From the NCBI RefSeq assembly GCF_029335485.1, contig NZ_JARJLM010000180.1:1-42282 (forward strand): a stretch of 42,282 nt of DNA, read 5' to 3'. Position numbers and translations under genes: made by a program. Numbering within the stretch: the first letter of the stretch is position 1; each line of letters opens with the position of its first letter. The stretch comes from Cupriavidus basilensis (GTDB taxonomy: Bacteria > Pseudomonadota > Gammaproteobacteria > Burkholderiales > Burkholderiaceae). Positions 31,663 through 39,399 of the stretch are shown here, one piece after another. Under the pieces are notes generated by a model. That model searched no databases and was not told where the DNA came from. It worked only from the letters and a program-made list of their open reading frames with translations.

Positions 31663-32398
31663 GCGAACCGCGCTGGTGACCGGCGGCATGGGCGGCCTGG
31701 GCGAGGCCATCGCAATCCGCCTGCATGACGCCGGCCATCGGGTGGCCGTCACCCACTCGATCGGCAATGACCATGTGCAGGCCTGGCTCCAGCGCCAGCT
31801 GGCAGATGGCCGGGAGTTCCACGCGTTCGCGGTGGACGTGGCCGATTTCGACGCCTGCCAGCAATGCGCCGCGCAGGTGCTGGCCGCCATGGGTCAGATC
31901 GATATCCTGGTCAACAACGCCGGCATCACGCACGACGTGACCTTCAGGCGGATGACCAAGGCCGACTGGGACGTGGTGCTCAGGACGGACCTGGACTCCG
32001 TCTTCAACATGACCAGGCCGCTGTGCGAGGGCATGGTCAGCCGCGGCTGGGGGCGCATCATCAATATTTCCTCGGTCAACGGCTCCAAGGGCGCCTTCGG
32101 GCAGGCCAACTACTCGGCCGCCAAGGCGGGCATCCACGGCTTCAGCAAGGCGCTTGCGCTGGAGCTGGCCACCAAGGGAATCACGGTGAACACCGTGTCG
32201 CCCGGGTATCTCGCCACGCACATGGTCACCGACATCCCCGCCGACATCCTCCAGACCAGGATCCTGCCGCAGATCCCGGTCGGCAGGCTGGGGCGGCCGG
32301 ACGAAGTCGCCGCGCTGATCACCTTCCTGTGCTCCGATGACGCGGCCTTCGTCACCGGCGCCAATATCGCCATCAATGGCGGGCAGCACATGCAATGA
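31652..32398 (+). CDS. Acetoacetyl-CoA reductase, PhaB-like
   Basis: Short-chain dehydrogenase of 248 residues that should reduce acetoacetyl-CoA to (R)-3-hydroxybutyryl-CoA with NADPH. The cofactor loop is VTGGMGGLGEAI. The active site is seen as NISSVNGSKGAFGQANYSAAKAG, holding Ser, Tyr and Lys. MTKADWDVVLRTDLDSVFNMT and VSPGYLATHMV match Cupriavidus PhaB closely by memory. This is a second copy outside the usual phaCAB cluster, since no phaA is present here. Its ATG lies inside the end of the phasin gene, and its stop overlaps the phaC start as ATGA. A different beta-ketoacyl substrate cannot be excluded. Confidence 0.88.
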   Translation: MPAKRTALVTGGMGGLGEAIAIRLHDAGHRVAVTHSIGNDHVQAWLQRQLADGREFHAFAVDVADFDACQQCAAQVLAAMGQIDILVNNAGITHDVTFRRMTKADWDVVLRTDLDSVFNMTRPLCEGMVSRGWGRIINISSVNGSKGAFGQANYSAAKAGIHGFSKALALELATKGITVNTVSPGYLATHMVTDIPADILQTRILPQIPVGRLGRPDEVAALITFLCSDDAAFVTGANIAINGGQHMQ

Positions 32399-34182
32399 AC
32401 GCTCCGACACCAGGCAAGGAACTCGCCGCCGCGCCCGAGGCGGAATATGGCTGCGGCCCCGCCGGGGCCGCACCGGACCAGCTGGACGAGCAGGTCCGCT
32501 CCACGCTGGCCGGCGTCACCCAGGGCATGTCGATCGCCTCGCTCTGGCTGGCCGGGCTGGACTGGGCATTGCACCTGGCCGTCTCCCCCGGCAAGGTGGA
32601 CACCGCCCTCGGGCAATGGGTAAGCGGTGCGATTGCGGCGACCGCCGGCATGTGGCCCGGTCCGGCGGCGGCGCAGCCGACGCCCGGCGTACCGGCGCCG
32701 CCAGCCGACCTGCGCTTCGCCGACCCCGCCTGGCTGCAGTGGCCCTACCGCTGCTGGCGCGACGCCTTCCACAACAACGAAGCGTTATGGGAAGCGCTCA
32801 CGCGCGGCCTGCCCGGCGTATCCCCGCACCATGAGCGGCTGGTCTCTTTCTGCGCGCGGCAGGTGCTTGATACCTTTTCGCCAGGCAATGCCTGGTGGCT
32901 CAATCCCGTGGTGCTGCAGGCCACCACCGCTAGCGGCGGCGCCAATCTGCTCGATGGCGCCTGCCACTGGCAACACGATATGCAGAACGTGGTGGCCGAC
33001 CTGACGCGCGAGCCGAAGCTGCGCCGGCCGCCCGCCTTCAAGGTCGGACAGGACGTTGCGGCCACGCCGGGCAAGGTGGTGTTCCGCAATGCGCTGATCG
33101 AACTGATCCAGTACGCGCCGGCCGGCGCCGAGGTGTGGCGGGAGCCGGTGCTGATCGTGCCATCCTGGATCATGAAGTACTACATCCTGGACCTGCAGCC
33201 GCACGACTCGATGGTGCGCTACCTGGTCGAACAGGGCCACACGGTCTTCATGATCTCGTGGAAGAACCCGGGCGCCGAAGCCCGCGACCTGGGACTCGCC
33301 GATTACCTGCGCCTCGGTGTGCTGGCCGCGTTGCACGCGGTGCAGGAGCGCTGCCCCGATACGCGCATCCACGCCGCCGGGTATTGCCTGGGCGGCACGC
33401 TGCTGTCGATCTGCGCGGCAGCGCTCAGCCGCGACGGCAGCGGTGCGCCATTGCAAAGCCTGACCGTATTCGCCAGCGAGACCGACTTCTCCGAGCCGGG
33501 AGAACTCGGCCTGTTCATCGACAGCAGCGCGTTGTCGGCGCTGGACGCCATGATGCGCCGGCAGGGCTACCTGGATGGCCCGCAGATGGCCGCCGCCTTC
33601 CAGATGCTGCACTCGCGCGACCTGGTCTGGTCCCGCATGATGAGCGAGTACCTGCTCGGCAAGCGGCTGCGCCCCAACGACCTGGAGTCATGGAACCGCG
33701 ACCTCACCCGCCTGCCCTTCCGCATGCACTCGGAGTGCCTGCACAAGCTGTTCCTCGACAACGACCTGGCGGAGGGGCGCTATTGCGTGGATGGCCGCCC
33801 CGTCGCCCTGTCGGACATCGGCATGCCGATCTTCGCGGTAGGCACGGAGCATGACCACGTCTCGCCCTGGCGCTCGGTCTACAAGCTGCACCTGCTGACG
33901 CCGGCGCCGCTGACGTTCCTGCTGACCTCCGGCGGACACAATGCCGGCATCGTCTCCGAGCCGTCGCGCCCGGGCCGGCGCTACCGGGTGGCGACGCGTG
34001 CGGCGCAGGCAACCTATGTCAGCCCGGAGCGCTACCTCGCGAACGCGCAGCGGCACGACGGATCCTGGTGGCCCTGCTGGCACGACTGGCTGGCATCGCA
34101 CTCCACGGGCCGGGTCCCCGCACGCGACGCGGCGCCCGGCGCGCTCGCCGACGCGCCGGGCAGCTATGTGCTGGAGCGCTAG
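32395..34182 (+). CDS. Class I-type PHA synthase, PhaC-like
   Basis: Poly-hydroxyalkanoate synthase of 595 residues. The catalytic triad is complete: Cys331 in the lipase-like box AGYCLGG, Asp487 in TEHDHVSP, and His515 in SGGHNAG. The length and residue spacing resemble Cupriavidus PhaC1 (Cys319, Asp480, His508). The N-terminal ~100 residues are variable and Ala/Pro-rich. FSPGNAWWLNPVVLQATTASGG and PPSWI-like VPSWIMKYYILDLQPHDSMVRYLVEQGHTVFMISWKNP are family hallmarks. It is the last gene of the FNR-controlled phasin-phaB-phaC operon. PHA formed under low oxygen would store carbon and take up reducing power; this role is inferred from the promoter. The enzyme could act as an alternative synthase or a modifier of granules. 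Confidence 0.92.
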   Translation: MNAPTPGKELAAAPEAEYGCGPAGAAPDQLDEQVRSTLAGVTQGMSIASLWLAGLDWALHLAVSPGKVDTALGQWVSGAIAATAGMWPGPAAAQPTPGVPAPPADLRFADPAWLQWPYRCWRDAFHNNEALWEALTRGLPGVSPHHERLVSFCARQVLDTFSPGNAWWLNPVVLQATTASGGANLLDGACHWQHDMQNVVADLTREPKLRRPPAFKVGQDVAATPGKVVFRNALIELIQYAPAGAEVWREPVLIVPSWIMKYYILDLQPHDSMVRYLVEQGHTVFMISWKNPGAEARDLGLADYLRLGVLAALHAVQERCPDTRIHAAGYCLGGTLLSICAAALSRDGSGAPLQSLTVFASETDFSEPGELGLFIDSSALSALDAMMRRQGYLDGPQMAAAFQMLHSRDLVWSRMMSEYLLGKRLRPNDLESWNRDLTRLPFRMHSECLHKLFLDNDLAEGRYCVDGRPVALSDIGMPIFAVGTEHDHVSPWRSVYKLHLLTPAPLTFLLTSGGHNAGIVSEPSRPGRRYRVATRAAQATYVSPERYLANAQRHDGSWWPCWHDWLASHSTGRVPARDAAPGALADAPGSYVLER

Positions 34183-34194
34183 TGCCCCGCGGGT

Positions 34195-34243
34195 GGTCAC
34201 CGGGGTACGCAGGCGGTGACCGCCGGCGCACCGGATGTGCGCC
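34195..34243. terminator. Two hairpins between convergent phaC and beta-CASP genes
   Basis: GGTCACCG / CGGTGACC (34195-34202 and 34214-34221, 11-nt loop) is followed directly by GGCGCAC / GTGCGCC (34225-34243, 5-nt loop). No T-run follows on either strand. Their position 13 bp after the phaC stop suggests a bidirectional terminator or 3'-end protector. Confidence 0.55.
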
Positions 34244-34250
34244 TGGCCTT

Positions 34251-34284
34251 GCTAGTCCAGCGGATACGCTAGTCCAGCGGATAC
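34251..34284. repeat. 17-bp tandem duplication at the end of the beta-CASP gene
   Basis: GCTAGTCCAGCGGATAC occurs twice in direct succession (34251-34267 and 34268-34284). It covers the last codons and stop of the leftward beta-CASP gene, so the stop TAG and the preceding codons are copied beyond the gene end. Probably a recent slippage event without effect on the protein. Confidence 0.95.
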
Positions 34285-35627
34285 GAACGAAGGTACTCCG
34301 GCATCGTGACCGGCCAGTGCAGTTCGCGCCCGATGCGCTGGCGCAGGGCATCGCTTGCCGCGGGCTCGCCGTGCACCACGAAGGTCTGCCGCGGCGGCGC
34401 GCCGAAGCCGCCCAGCCAGGTCATCACTTCGTTGGCATCGGCATGCGCGGACAGGCTCCCGATCTGCGCCACCGCGGCCTGGATGACCACCTGCCGGCCA
34501 TGGATGCGCAGCTCGCGCATGCCCGCCGCCAGCGCCGCGCCGCGCGTGCCGGCGGCCTGGAAGCCGCAGAGGAGGATGGTATTGCGCGCGTCCTGCCCAT
34601 AGCTCTCCAGGTGATGCACCACGCGCCCGCCGGTGGCCATGCCGCTGCCGGCCAGAATGATCTTGGGCGTGCGGTCGCGGTTCAGCCAGATGGACTGCTG
34701 CATGCTCTGCACCACGATGGCCAGATTGCAGGCCGCCGTGCAGTCGGCGCGGTCGATCCGCAGTTCGTCCGGGTGCAGCGCGAAAACCGTGGTGGCATCG
34801 ATGGCCATCGGGCTATTGAGATAGACCGGCACATGGGGAATGCGGTTCTGCTGGCGCAGCTTGTGGAGGCAGTACAGCAGCGACTGGGTGCGCCCGACCG
34901 CGAAAGCCGGAATCACCACGCTGCCGCCGCGGCCGATGGTGCGGCTGACGACTTCGCCCAGCGTGTCGAGCGGATCGTCCGCGGGGTGGGCGCGGTCGCC
35001 ATAGGTGGACTCCACCAGCAGGTGATCGGCCTCGCGGATGATTTCCGGCGCGCGCATGACGATGTCCTGCTGCCGCCCCAGATCGCCGGAGAACACGATG
35101 CGCTTGCCCTGCACGTGCAGCGTGACGATGGCCGAGCCGATGATATGCCCCGCGCGATGAAACTCCGCCTCCACGTCCGGGGTCACCGCCACGCGGGTAT
35201 CGTAGTGAAACGGGTCGAGCCGGCGCAGTGCGCGCACGGCATCCGCGCCGTCGTAGAGCGGCAGCGCCGGCTGGTGGCGCGAGAAGCCCTTGCGGTTGGC
35301 ATAGTGCGCGTCCTCCTCCGCCAGGTGCGCGCTGTCCGGCAACAGGATATTGCACAGCTGTGCGGTGCCCATGGTGCAGAACACCCGCCCGCGAAATCCA
35401 TTGCGCACCAGCAGCGGCAGGTAGCCGCTGTGATCGATATGCGCATGCGTCAGCACTACCGCGTCCAGCCCGGCTGGATCGATCGGCAGGCGATCCCAGT
35501 TGCGCAGGCGCATCGTCTTGTAGCCCTGGAACAGCCCGCAATCCACCATCACGCGGCTGCGGCCGGTATCCAGCACATACCTGGAACCCGTGACGGTATC
35601 CGTGGCGCCGAGAAATTGCAGTTCCAT
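34269..35627 (-). CDS. Beta-CASP metallo-beta-lactamase-fold nuclease
   Basis: Protein of 452 residues of the beta-CASP family, which are RNA (some DNA) nucleases related to CPSF-73/Ysh1 and archaeal aCPSF. The zinc site is seen as LTHAHIDHSG (His61, His63, Asp65, His66), HRAGHIIGSA, and VFSGDLG. The beta-CASP insert includes AFAVGRTQSLLY, and motif C appears as SLSAHADANEV, with VHGEP near the end. Bacterial copies like this one are often encoded with Usp and Hsp20 genes in low-oxygen loci. It starts 12 bp after the usp gene in a leftward Hsp20-usp-nuclease unit. The first Met (MELQFLGATDTVTGSRY) matches the conserved family start. The RNA target is unknown. Confidence 0.92.
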   Translation of the reverse strand: MELQFLGATDTVTGSRYVLDTGRSRVMVDCGLFQGYKTMRLRNWDRLPIDPAGLDAVVLTHAHIDHSGYLPLLVRNGFRGRVFCTMGTAQLCNILLPDSAHLAEEDAHYANRKGFSRHQPALPLYDGADAVRALRRLDPFHYDTRVAVTPDVEAEFHRAGHIIGSAIVTLHVQGKRIVFSGDLGRQQDIVMRAPEIIREADHLLVESTYGDRAHPADDPLDTLGEVVSRTIGRGGSVVIPAFAVGRTQSLLYCLHKLRQQNRIPHVPVYLNSPMAIDATTVFALHPDELRIDRADCTAACNLAIVVQSMQQSIWLNRDRTPKIILAGSGMATGGRVVHHLESYGQDARNTILLCGFQAAGTRGAALAAGMRELRIHGRQVVIQAAVAQIGSLSAHADANEVMTWLGGFGAPPRQTFVVHGEPAASDALRQRIGRELHWPVTMPEYLRSYPLD

Positions 35628-35639
35628 GGCCGCGCTCCG

Positions 35640-36476
35640 TCAGTGGGACAACAGCAGCGGAACCTCGGCATGCCGCATCAGCGTGCGGGTGGTGCCGCCC
35701 ATGACCAGCTCCCGCAAGCGCGAGTGCCCGTAGCCGCCGGCCACCAGCATGTCGCCCCCCACTGCGCTCACCGCTTCGAGGATATTGCTGCCGACGGGCC
35801 CCGCCTTTTGCACATTGCGGACCCCGGCAACGATGCCATGGCGCTGCAGATACTGCCGCAGGCCCGCCACCGGCTCCGTGTCCGCCTGCGGTTCCTCGCG
35901 CACGTCCCATACGGCCACGATGGTGACATGGCTGGCGCGCAACAGCAGCGGCATGGCGTCGGCCACCGCGCGCGCCGCCTCGCGCTGGCCGTCCCATGCG
36001 ATCACCGCATGCCCGCCGTGCAGCGGCTGGAACGCCGGCGGCACCAGCAGCACCGGACGTCCGGCATTGAGCAGCACGTACTCGGCCGGATCGGCCGCCA
36101 GCGAGCTCACTTCCTGCGTGGCCACCGGGCGCGCCATCACCACCAGGTCAGCGACCCGCGCCTCCTGCGCCAGCACCCAGCCGGCTTCTTCCTCCACCAC
36201 GCGGTGCGAAAACGGTACGCCCGGCGCGTGCGCGCCCATGGTCTCGCTCAATATCCCGCGCTGCAGCTCGGCCTGCGACAGCAACCTGCGTCTGGACGCA
36301 TCCAGATGCCGGGCGGCGTTGTCGCCGAAATCCCGGATCGGGTCCAGGCGCAGGCCAGTGGCGCTGACACCGACCACATGCGCGCCGAAACTGCCCGCCA
36401 GGTCGGCGGCCATCCTGATGCGGGACGCGCAGGCGGCATCCGCCCCGAGCGCGACCAGCACGGTCCGGTAATCCAT
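35640..36476 (-). CDS. Universal stress protein, tandem UspA domains (second copy)
   Basis: Protein of 278 residues with two UspA folds, close in layout to the copy at 22738-23577. Domain 1 begins DYRTVLVALGADAACASRIRMAADLAGSFGAHVVGVSA. Domain 2 holds the ATP-binding pattern VAGGYGHSRLRELVMGGTTRTLM. The centre contains VLLVPPAFQPLHGGHAVIAWDGQREAARAV, the hallmark of the second domain's first strand. It lies 75 bp after Hsp20 and 12 bp before the nuclease, all leftward, so it probably depends on the FNR promoter of Hsp20; I see no box of its own. Domain 1 lacks the full ATP motif, suggesting one binding site per chain. Confidence 0.92.
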   Translation of the reverse strand: MDYRTVLVALGADAACASRIRMAADLAGSFGAHVVGVSATGLRLDPIRDFGDNAARHLDASRRRLLSQAELQRGILSETMGAHAPGVPFSHRVVEEEAGWVLAQEARVADLVVMARPVATQEVSSLAADPAEYVLLNAGRPVLLVPPAFQPLHGGHAVIAWDGQREAARAVADAMPLLLRASHVTIVAVWDVREEPQADTEPVAGLRQYLQRHGIVAGVRNVQKAGPVGSNILEAVSAVGGDMLVAGGYGHSRLRELVMGGTTRTLMRHAEVPLLLSH

Positions 36477-36551
36477 GATGTACTCCGTATAGCGGTTTCG
36501 CCGGATCCCGCGATTCGTGACCTCGGCGCTGGCGGGTCCGGCGCTCCCTTG

Positions 36552-36974
36552 TCAGCGGATCGTCACGCGCTGCTGCGGCGACGCTTCTTTCTTCGGCAGT
36601 ACCACGCGCAGCACGCCGTTCTCGTAGCTGGCATCCACCTTGCTCTCGTCCACGGTGCTGTCCAGCGTAAAGACGCGCTGCATCGAGCCGCTGTAGCGCT
36701 CGCGGCGAATCACGCGTTCGCCTTCCTTCTGCTCGGAGGATTTTTCGACCTTGGCGGAAATCATCACCGTGCCGCGATCGACGGAGACTTCGATGTCTTC
36801 CTTCTTCGCGCCCGGGATCTCCGCGACCAGGTTGTAGGCCTTGTCGGACTCCGTCACGTCCACCTTGAAAGCGAAGCCGCCTTCATTGGCGCCACGAAAC
36901 GCCCGCAGCATCCCCTGCAACATGTCGCCAACGGGTTCGATCGATAGCGGATCGTAAATCCTGAGATTGCTCAT
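36552..36974 (-). CDS. Hsp20-family small heat-shock protein
   Basis: ATP-independent holdase chaperone of 140 residues. The alpha-crystallin domain spans about residues 37-128: FKVDVTESDKAYNLVAEIPGAKKEDIEVSVDRGTVMISAKVEKS, then RYSGSMQRVFTLDSTVDESKVDASYENGVLRVVLPKKE. The ENGVLRVVLPK motif is the family hallmark. The short tail PQQRVTIR ends in a VTI motif that in other Hsp20s docks to neighbouring subunits. AAGGAGG lies 5 nt before the ATG. An FNR-type box is 71 bp upstream, so induction by oxygen loss instead of (or as well as) heat is likely; no ROSE-type thermometer is obvious in the short leader. Confidence 0.93.
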   Translation of the reverse strand: MSNLRIYDPLSIEPVGDMLQGMLRAFRGANEGGFAFKVDVTESDKAYNLVAEIPGAKKEDIEVSVDRGTVMISAKVEKSSEQKEGERVIRRERYSGSMQRVFTLDSTVDESKVDASYENGVLRVVLPKKEASPQQRVTIR

Positions 36975-37045
36975 GGTTGCCTCCTTGAGATGAAAGGCCG
37001 CGACCGGGCCTCCACTTCATGGTGGCACAGAGGGTGTATGGCATC

Positions 37046-37059
37046 TTGTTCCAGATCAA
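37046..37059 (-). promoter_or_regulatory. FNR-type box of the Hsp20-usp-nuclease operon
   Basis: TTGTTCCAGATCAA (leftward: TTGAT, 4 nt, AACAA). On the leftward strand CACCAT (37024-37019) sits at the 21-nt spacing seen elsewhere; it is a weak -10. Confidence 0.68.
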
Positions 37060-37106
37060 GAGGGGGCAATGGAGGCGATCCGGGGTCCGCTGTTGCCGCG
37101 CGCCTT

Positions 37107-37751
37107 CTAGATCTCTCCCTCGTCGAACAGGCGATGCCGGATCGCATACCGCACCAGCGCCGCCTCGCTGGGCAGCTGCAGCTTGTCCATCAGCCGCATC
37201 TTGTAGGTGCTGACGGTCTTGGCGCTGACGCAGAGCCCGGCGGCGATCTCGGTCAGCGGCTCTCCCAGCACCAGGCGCCGGTAGACTTCCATCTCGCGGT
37301 CCGACAAGCGCAGATGCGGCTCGTCCCGGTGCTCGTCCTGCAGGCTGTTGGCCAGTACTTCGGCCATGGCCGGGCTCACGTAGGTGCCGCCCGCCGCCAC
37401 CTTGCCGATGGCGCTGACCAGTTCGGTGGCCGCGCTTTCCTTGGTCAGGTAGCCCGCCGCCCCCGCGCGGAACGCGCGCACCACATACTGCTCCTCCGCA
37501 TGCATGGTCAGCACCAGGATGCGCAGCGCCGGCTGCTCCAGGCGCAACTGCTTGATCAGCTCCAGCCCGCTGCGCCCCGGCATGGAAAGGTCCAGCAGGA
37601 TCACGCGCGGCTTGCAGTCGCGCGCCATCTGCAGCACCTCGGTACCGTTGACGGCCTCCCCCACCACGTCGAAGCCGCCGGAGCGGCCCAGGATATGGCG
37701 CAGCCCGTCGCGCACCACGGCATGGTCATCGGCAATCATCACGGGAATCAT
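37107..37751 (-). CDS. NarL/FixJ-type response regulator
   Basis: Two-component regulator of 214 residues. The receiver domain (1-120) has the acidic pocket ADDH, the phospho-acceptor Asp54 in VILLDLSMPGRSG, and the Lys in GYLTKESA. The LuxR-type helix-turn-helix lies at about 148-210 (LRLSDREMEVYRRLVLGEPLTEIAAGLCVSAKTVSTYKMRLMDKL). Its ATG overlaps the stop of the sensor kinase gene as ATGA, so the two are coupled. An earlier in-frame start would give 20 more residues but lies inside the kinase gene. In related low-oxygen clusters such a pair acts beside FNR. Target sites are not known; a GCTAC/GTAGC dyad lies upstream of the kinase gene. Confidence 0.92.
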   Translation of the reverse strand: MIPVMIADDHAVVRDGLRHILGRSGGFDVVGEAVNGTEVLQMARDCKPRVILLDLSMPGRSGLELIKQLRLEQPALRILVLTMHAEEQYVVRAFRAGAAGYLTKESAATELVSAIGKVAAGGTYVSPAMAEVLANSLQDEHRDEPHLRLSDREMEVYRRLVLGEPLTEIAAGLCVSAKTVSTYKMRLMDKLQLPSEAALVRYAIRHRLFDEGEI

Positions 37752-39121
37752 GGACTCGCCTCCGGGATCGTCGTCATGTCCTGCTGGAGAGGGAAGCACA
37801 CGGTCAGGCAAAAGCCCTGACCCGGTGCCTGCGTCGTCGCCACCGTGCCGCCAAGCAGGCGCGCACGCTCCCGGATGCCGACCAGGCCCAGCGACACGCG
37901 CTCGCCACCGGCGGCATGGCTGCCATCGGCGCCGCGGCCATTGTCGCGCACGGTCAGCTCGTAGTGGTCGTCATAGCGGACCAGTTCGATATCGACCCGG
38001 TCGGCATCGGCGTGCTGCACGACATTGCTGAGCGCCTCCTGCACGATGCGGAATACCGCGGTGGCCGCGCGCTCGCCAACGTTCTCCTCCTCGGCGGCAT
38101 GGGTCGCGACGACGATGCCATAGCGCACCGAGAACTCCTTGGCCAGCCAGTCTATCGCCGGGATCAAGCCAAGCTCGTCAAGCAGCGCCGGCCGCAGGTC
38201 GGCCGCGATGCGCCGCACCGAGGCCACGGTTTCATCGATCACCAGATGCATGGCGGCGGCCTGGTCCAGCAGGGCGGGAGCCGTTCCGCCATCCTTCAGG
38301 TCGCTCGCCAGGATGGCCAGGTCCATTTTCAGTGCGCTCAGGCGCTGCCCCAGGTCGTCGTGCAGTTCGCGGGCAATGCGGCGGCGCTCCTCCTCCCGCG
38401 AGGCCTGCACGCGATCGGATAGCTGCTGCAACTCCTCCCGCGAGTGACGCAAGGCCGCCTCTGCCCGCACCCGCTCCGTGGTATCGCGCAGGATCACGGT
38501 AAACAGCTTGCCGCCGCCATCCTGCGTCTGCGAGATGGAGGCCTCGATCGGAAACTCGGTACCATCCTGATGCAACGCATGCAGCACGCGCTGCTGCCCC
38601 ATCTTCCGCTCCGTGACGCCGGTCACGCCAAAGCGGCGCACGTGTTCCTCATGCGCCCCGCGAAAGCGCGCCGGGATAAAATCGCCCAGGGAGCGGCCGA
38701 TCGCCCCGGCGGCGCTGCAACCGAACAGACGTTCCGCCATGGGGTTGAACAGCACGATGCGCTGCGCTTCGTCCACGGTGATGATGGCCTCCATCGACGA
38801 ACGGATGATCCCGGCCAGGCGGGCTTCGCTTGCCTGGGTCCGCGCCAGGTGCGCTTCCGCCGCCCGCCGCAGCCGCCGCAGGCGCGCCAGCAACAGCGAC
38901 AGCACGATGGCAACCGCCAGTCCCCAGGCGCCAAGCATCGGCGCGGCCAGGCCACCCGGCCGCGGCGCGAGCGCAGTGACAAACCAGAGCGCCAGCAGCA
39001 TGAGCAGCAACAGCACGGCGCCGCCGGCAGCCAACTCCCCCAGCGTGGCGTGCAGCGACGCTTTGGGCGGCGGGGGCGGCGAAGACGAAGGGGGCGGATT
39101 CGGTGGCTGGTTGGCGGCCAT
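37748..39121 (-). CDS. PAS-containing sensor histidine kinase (HisKA_3 type)
   Basis: Membrane sensor kinase of 457 residues. A Pro-rich cytoplasmic start (residues 1-20) is followed by two membrane helices (about 33-52 and 60-80), with only a tiny loop outside. A PAS domain follows (about 100-215; AIITVDEAQRIVLFNPMAERLFGCSAAGAIG). The dimerisation domain has the phosphorylated His254 in RIARELHDDLGQRLSALKMDL, and the HATPase_c domain ends the protein (VRDNGRGAD, LGLVGIRERARLLGG). No heme- or cofactor-binding His or Cys pattern is certain in the PAS domain, though Cys135 (RLFGCSAAG) is at the usual ligand region. It is transcribed before the NarL-type regulator. With the short periplasmic loop it probably senses an internal or membrane signal such as redox state. 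Confidence 0.92.
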   Translation of the reverse strand: MAANQPPNPPPSSSPPPPPKASLHATLGELAAGGAVLLLLMLLALWFVTALAPRPGGLAAPMLGAWGLAVAIVLSLLLARLRRLRRAAEAHLARTQASEARLAGIIRSSMEAIITVDEAQRIVLFNPMAERLFGCSAAGAIGRSLGDFIPARFRGAHEEHVRRFGVTGVTERKMGQQRVLHALHQDGTEFPIEASISQTQDGGGKLFTVILRDTTERVRAEAALRHSREELQQLSDRVQASREEERRRIARELHDDLGQRLSALKMDLAILASDLKDGGTAPALLDQAAAMHLVIDETVASVRRIAADLRPALLDELGLIPAIDWLAKEFSVRYGIVVATHAAEEENVGERAATAVFRIVQEALSNVVQHADADRVDIELVRYDDHYELTVRDNGRGADGSHAAGGERVSLGLVGIRERARLLGGTVATTQAPGQGFCLTVCFPLQQDMTTIPEASP

Positions 39122-39182
39122 GAGTGGATTGAAAGTGCTCCCGGATCAACAGCGAGCCACACGGTGATTGCCGAGGGCTCTT

Positions 39183-39196
39183 GCTACAAAGGTAGC
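39183..39196. promoter_or_regulatory. Dyad GCTAC-AAAG-GTAGC upstream of the kinase gene
   Basis: Perfect 5-4-5 inverted repeat 62 bp before the sensor kinase start. It may be an operator for the NarL-type regulator encoded in the same operon; this is inferred from position and size only. Confidence 0.4.
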
Positions 39197-39303
39197 CGAT
39201 TTGCACGGAATGCACACGCCTCATTGTGATGCGCGCGTAATTTTTCCGCACGCGGGCAGGCTGCCGCCATCCATCGGAAGGCGGGTTGCGTTTCGATAGC
39301 CCG

Positions 39304-39323
39304 TTGTCAGGATTCCCTGACAA
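39304..39323. promoter_or_regulatory. Dyad TTGTCAGG-ATTC-CCTGACAA
   Basis: Perfect 8-4-8 inverted repeat in the 278-bp divergent region, 77 bp before the receiver gene. It is longer than the FNR boxes and of another sequence, so a different dimeric regulator is expected to bind here. Confidence 0.6.
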
Positions 39324-39399
39324 AGACCTTCCCTTTTCCGACGGCACTCTCAGCCAGCGCTGCTTTCGGGCCGCCGCGCCGTCTCGCATACTCAATCGC

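Noticed and set aside
34068-36947. A 959-codon rightward open frame
   Set aside because: It is the exact complement of the beta-CASP nuclease, Usp and Hsp20 genes, all of which have clear motifs. Long antisense frames are common in high-GC DNA.
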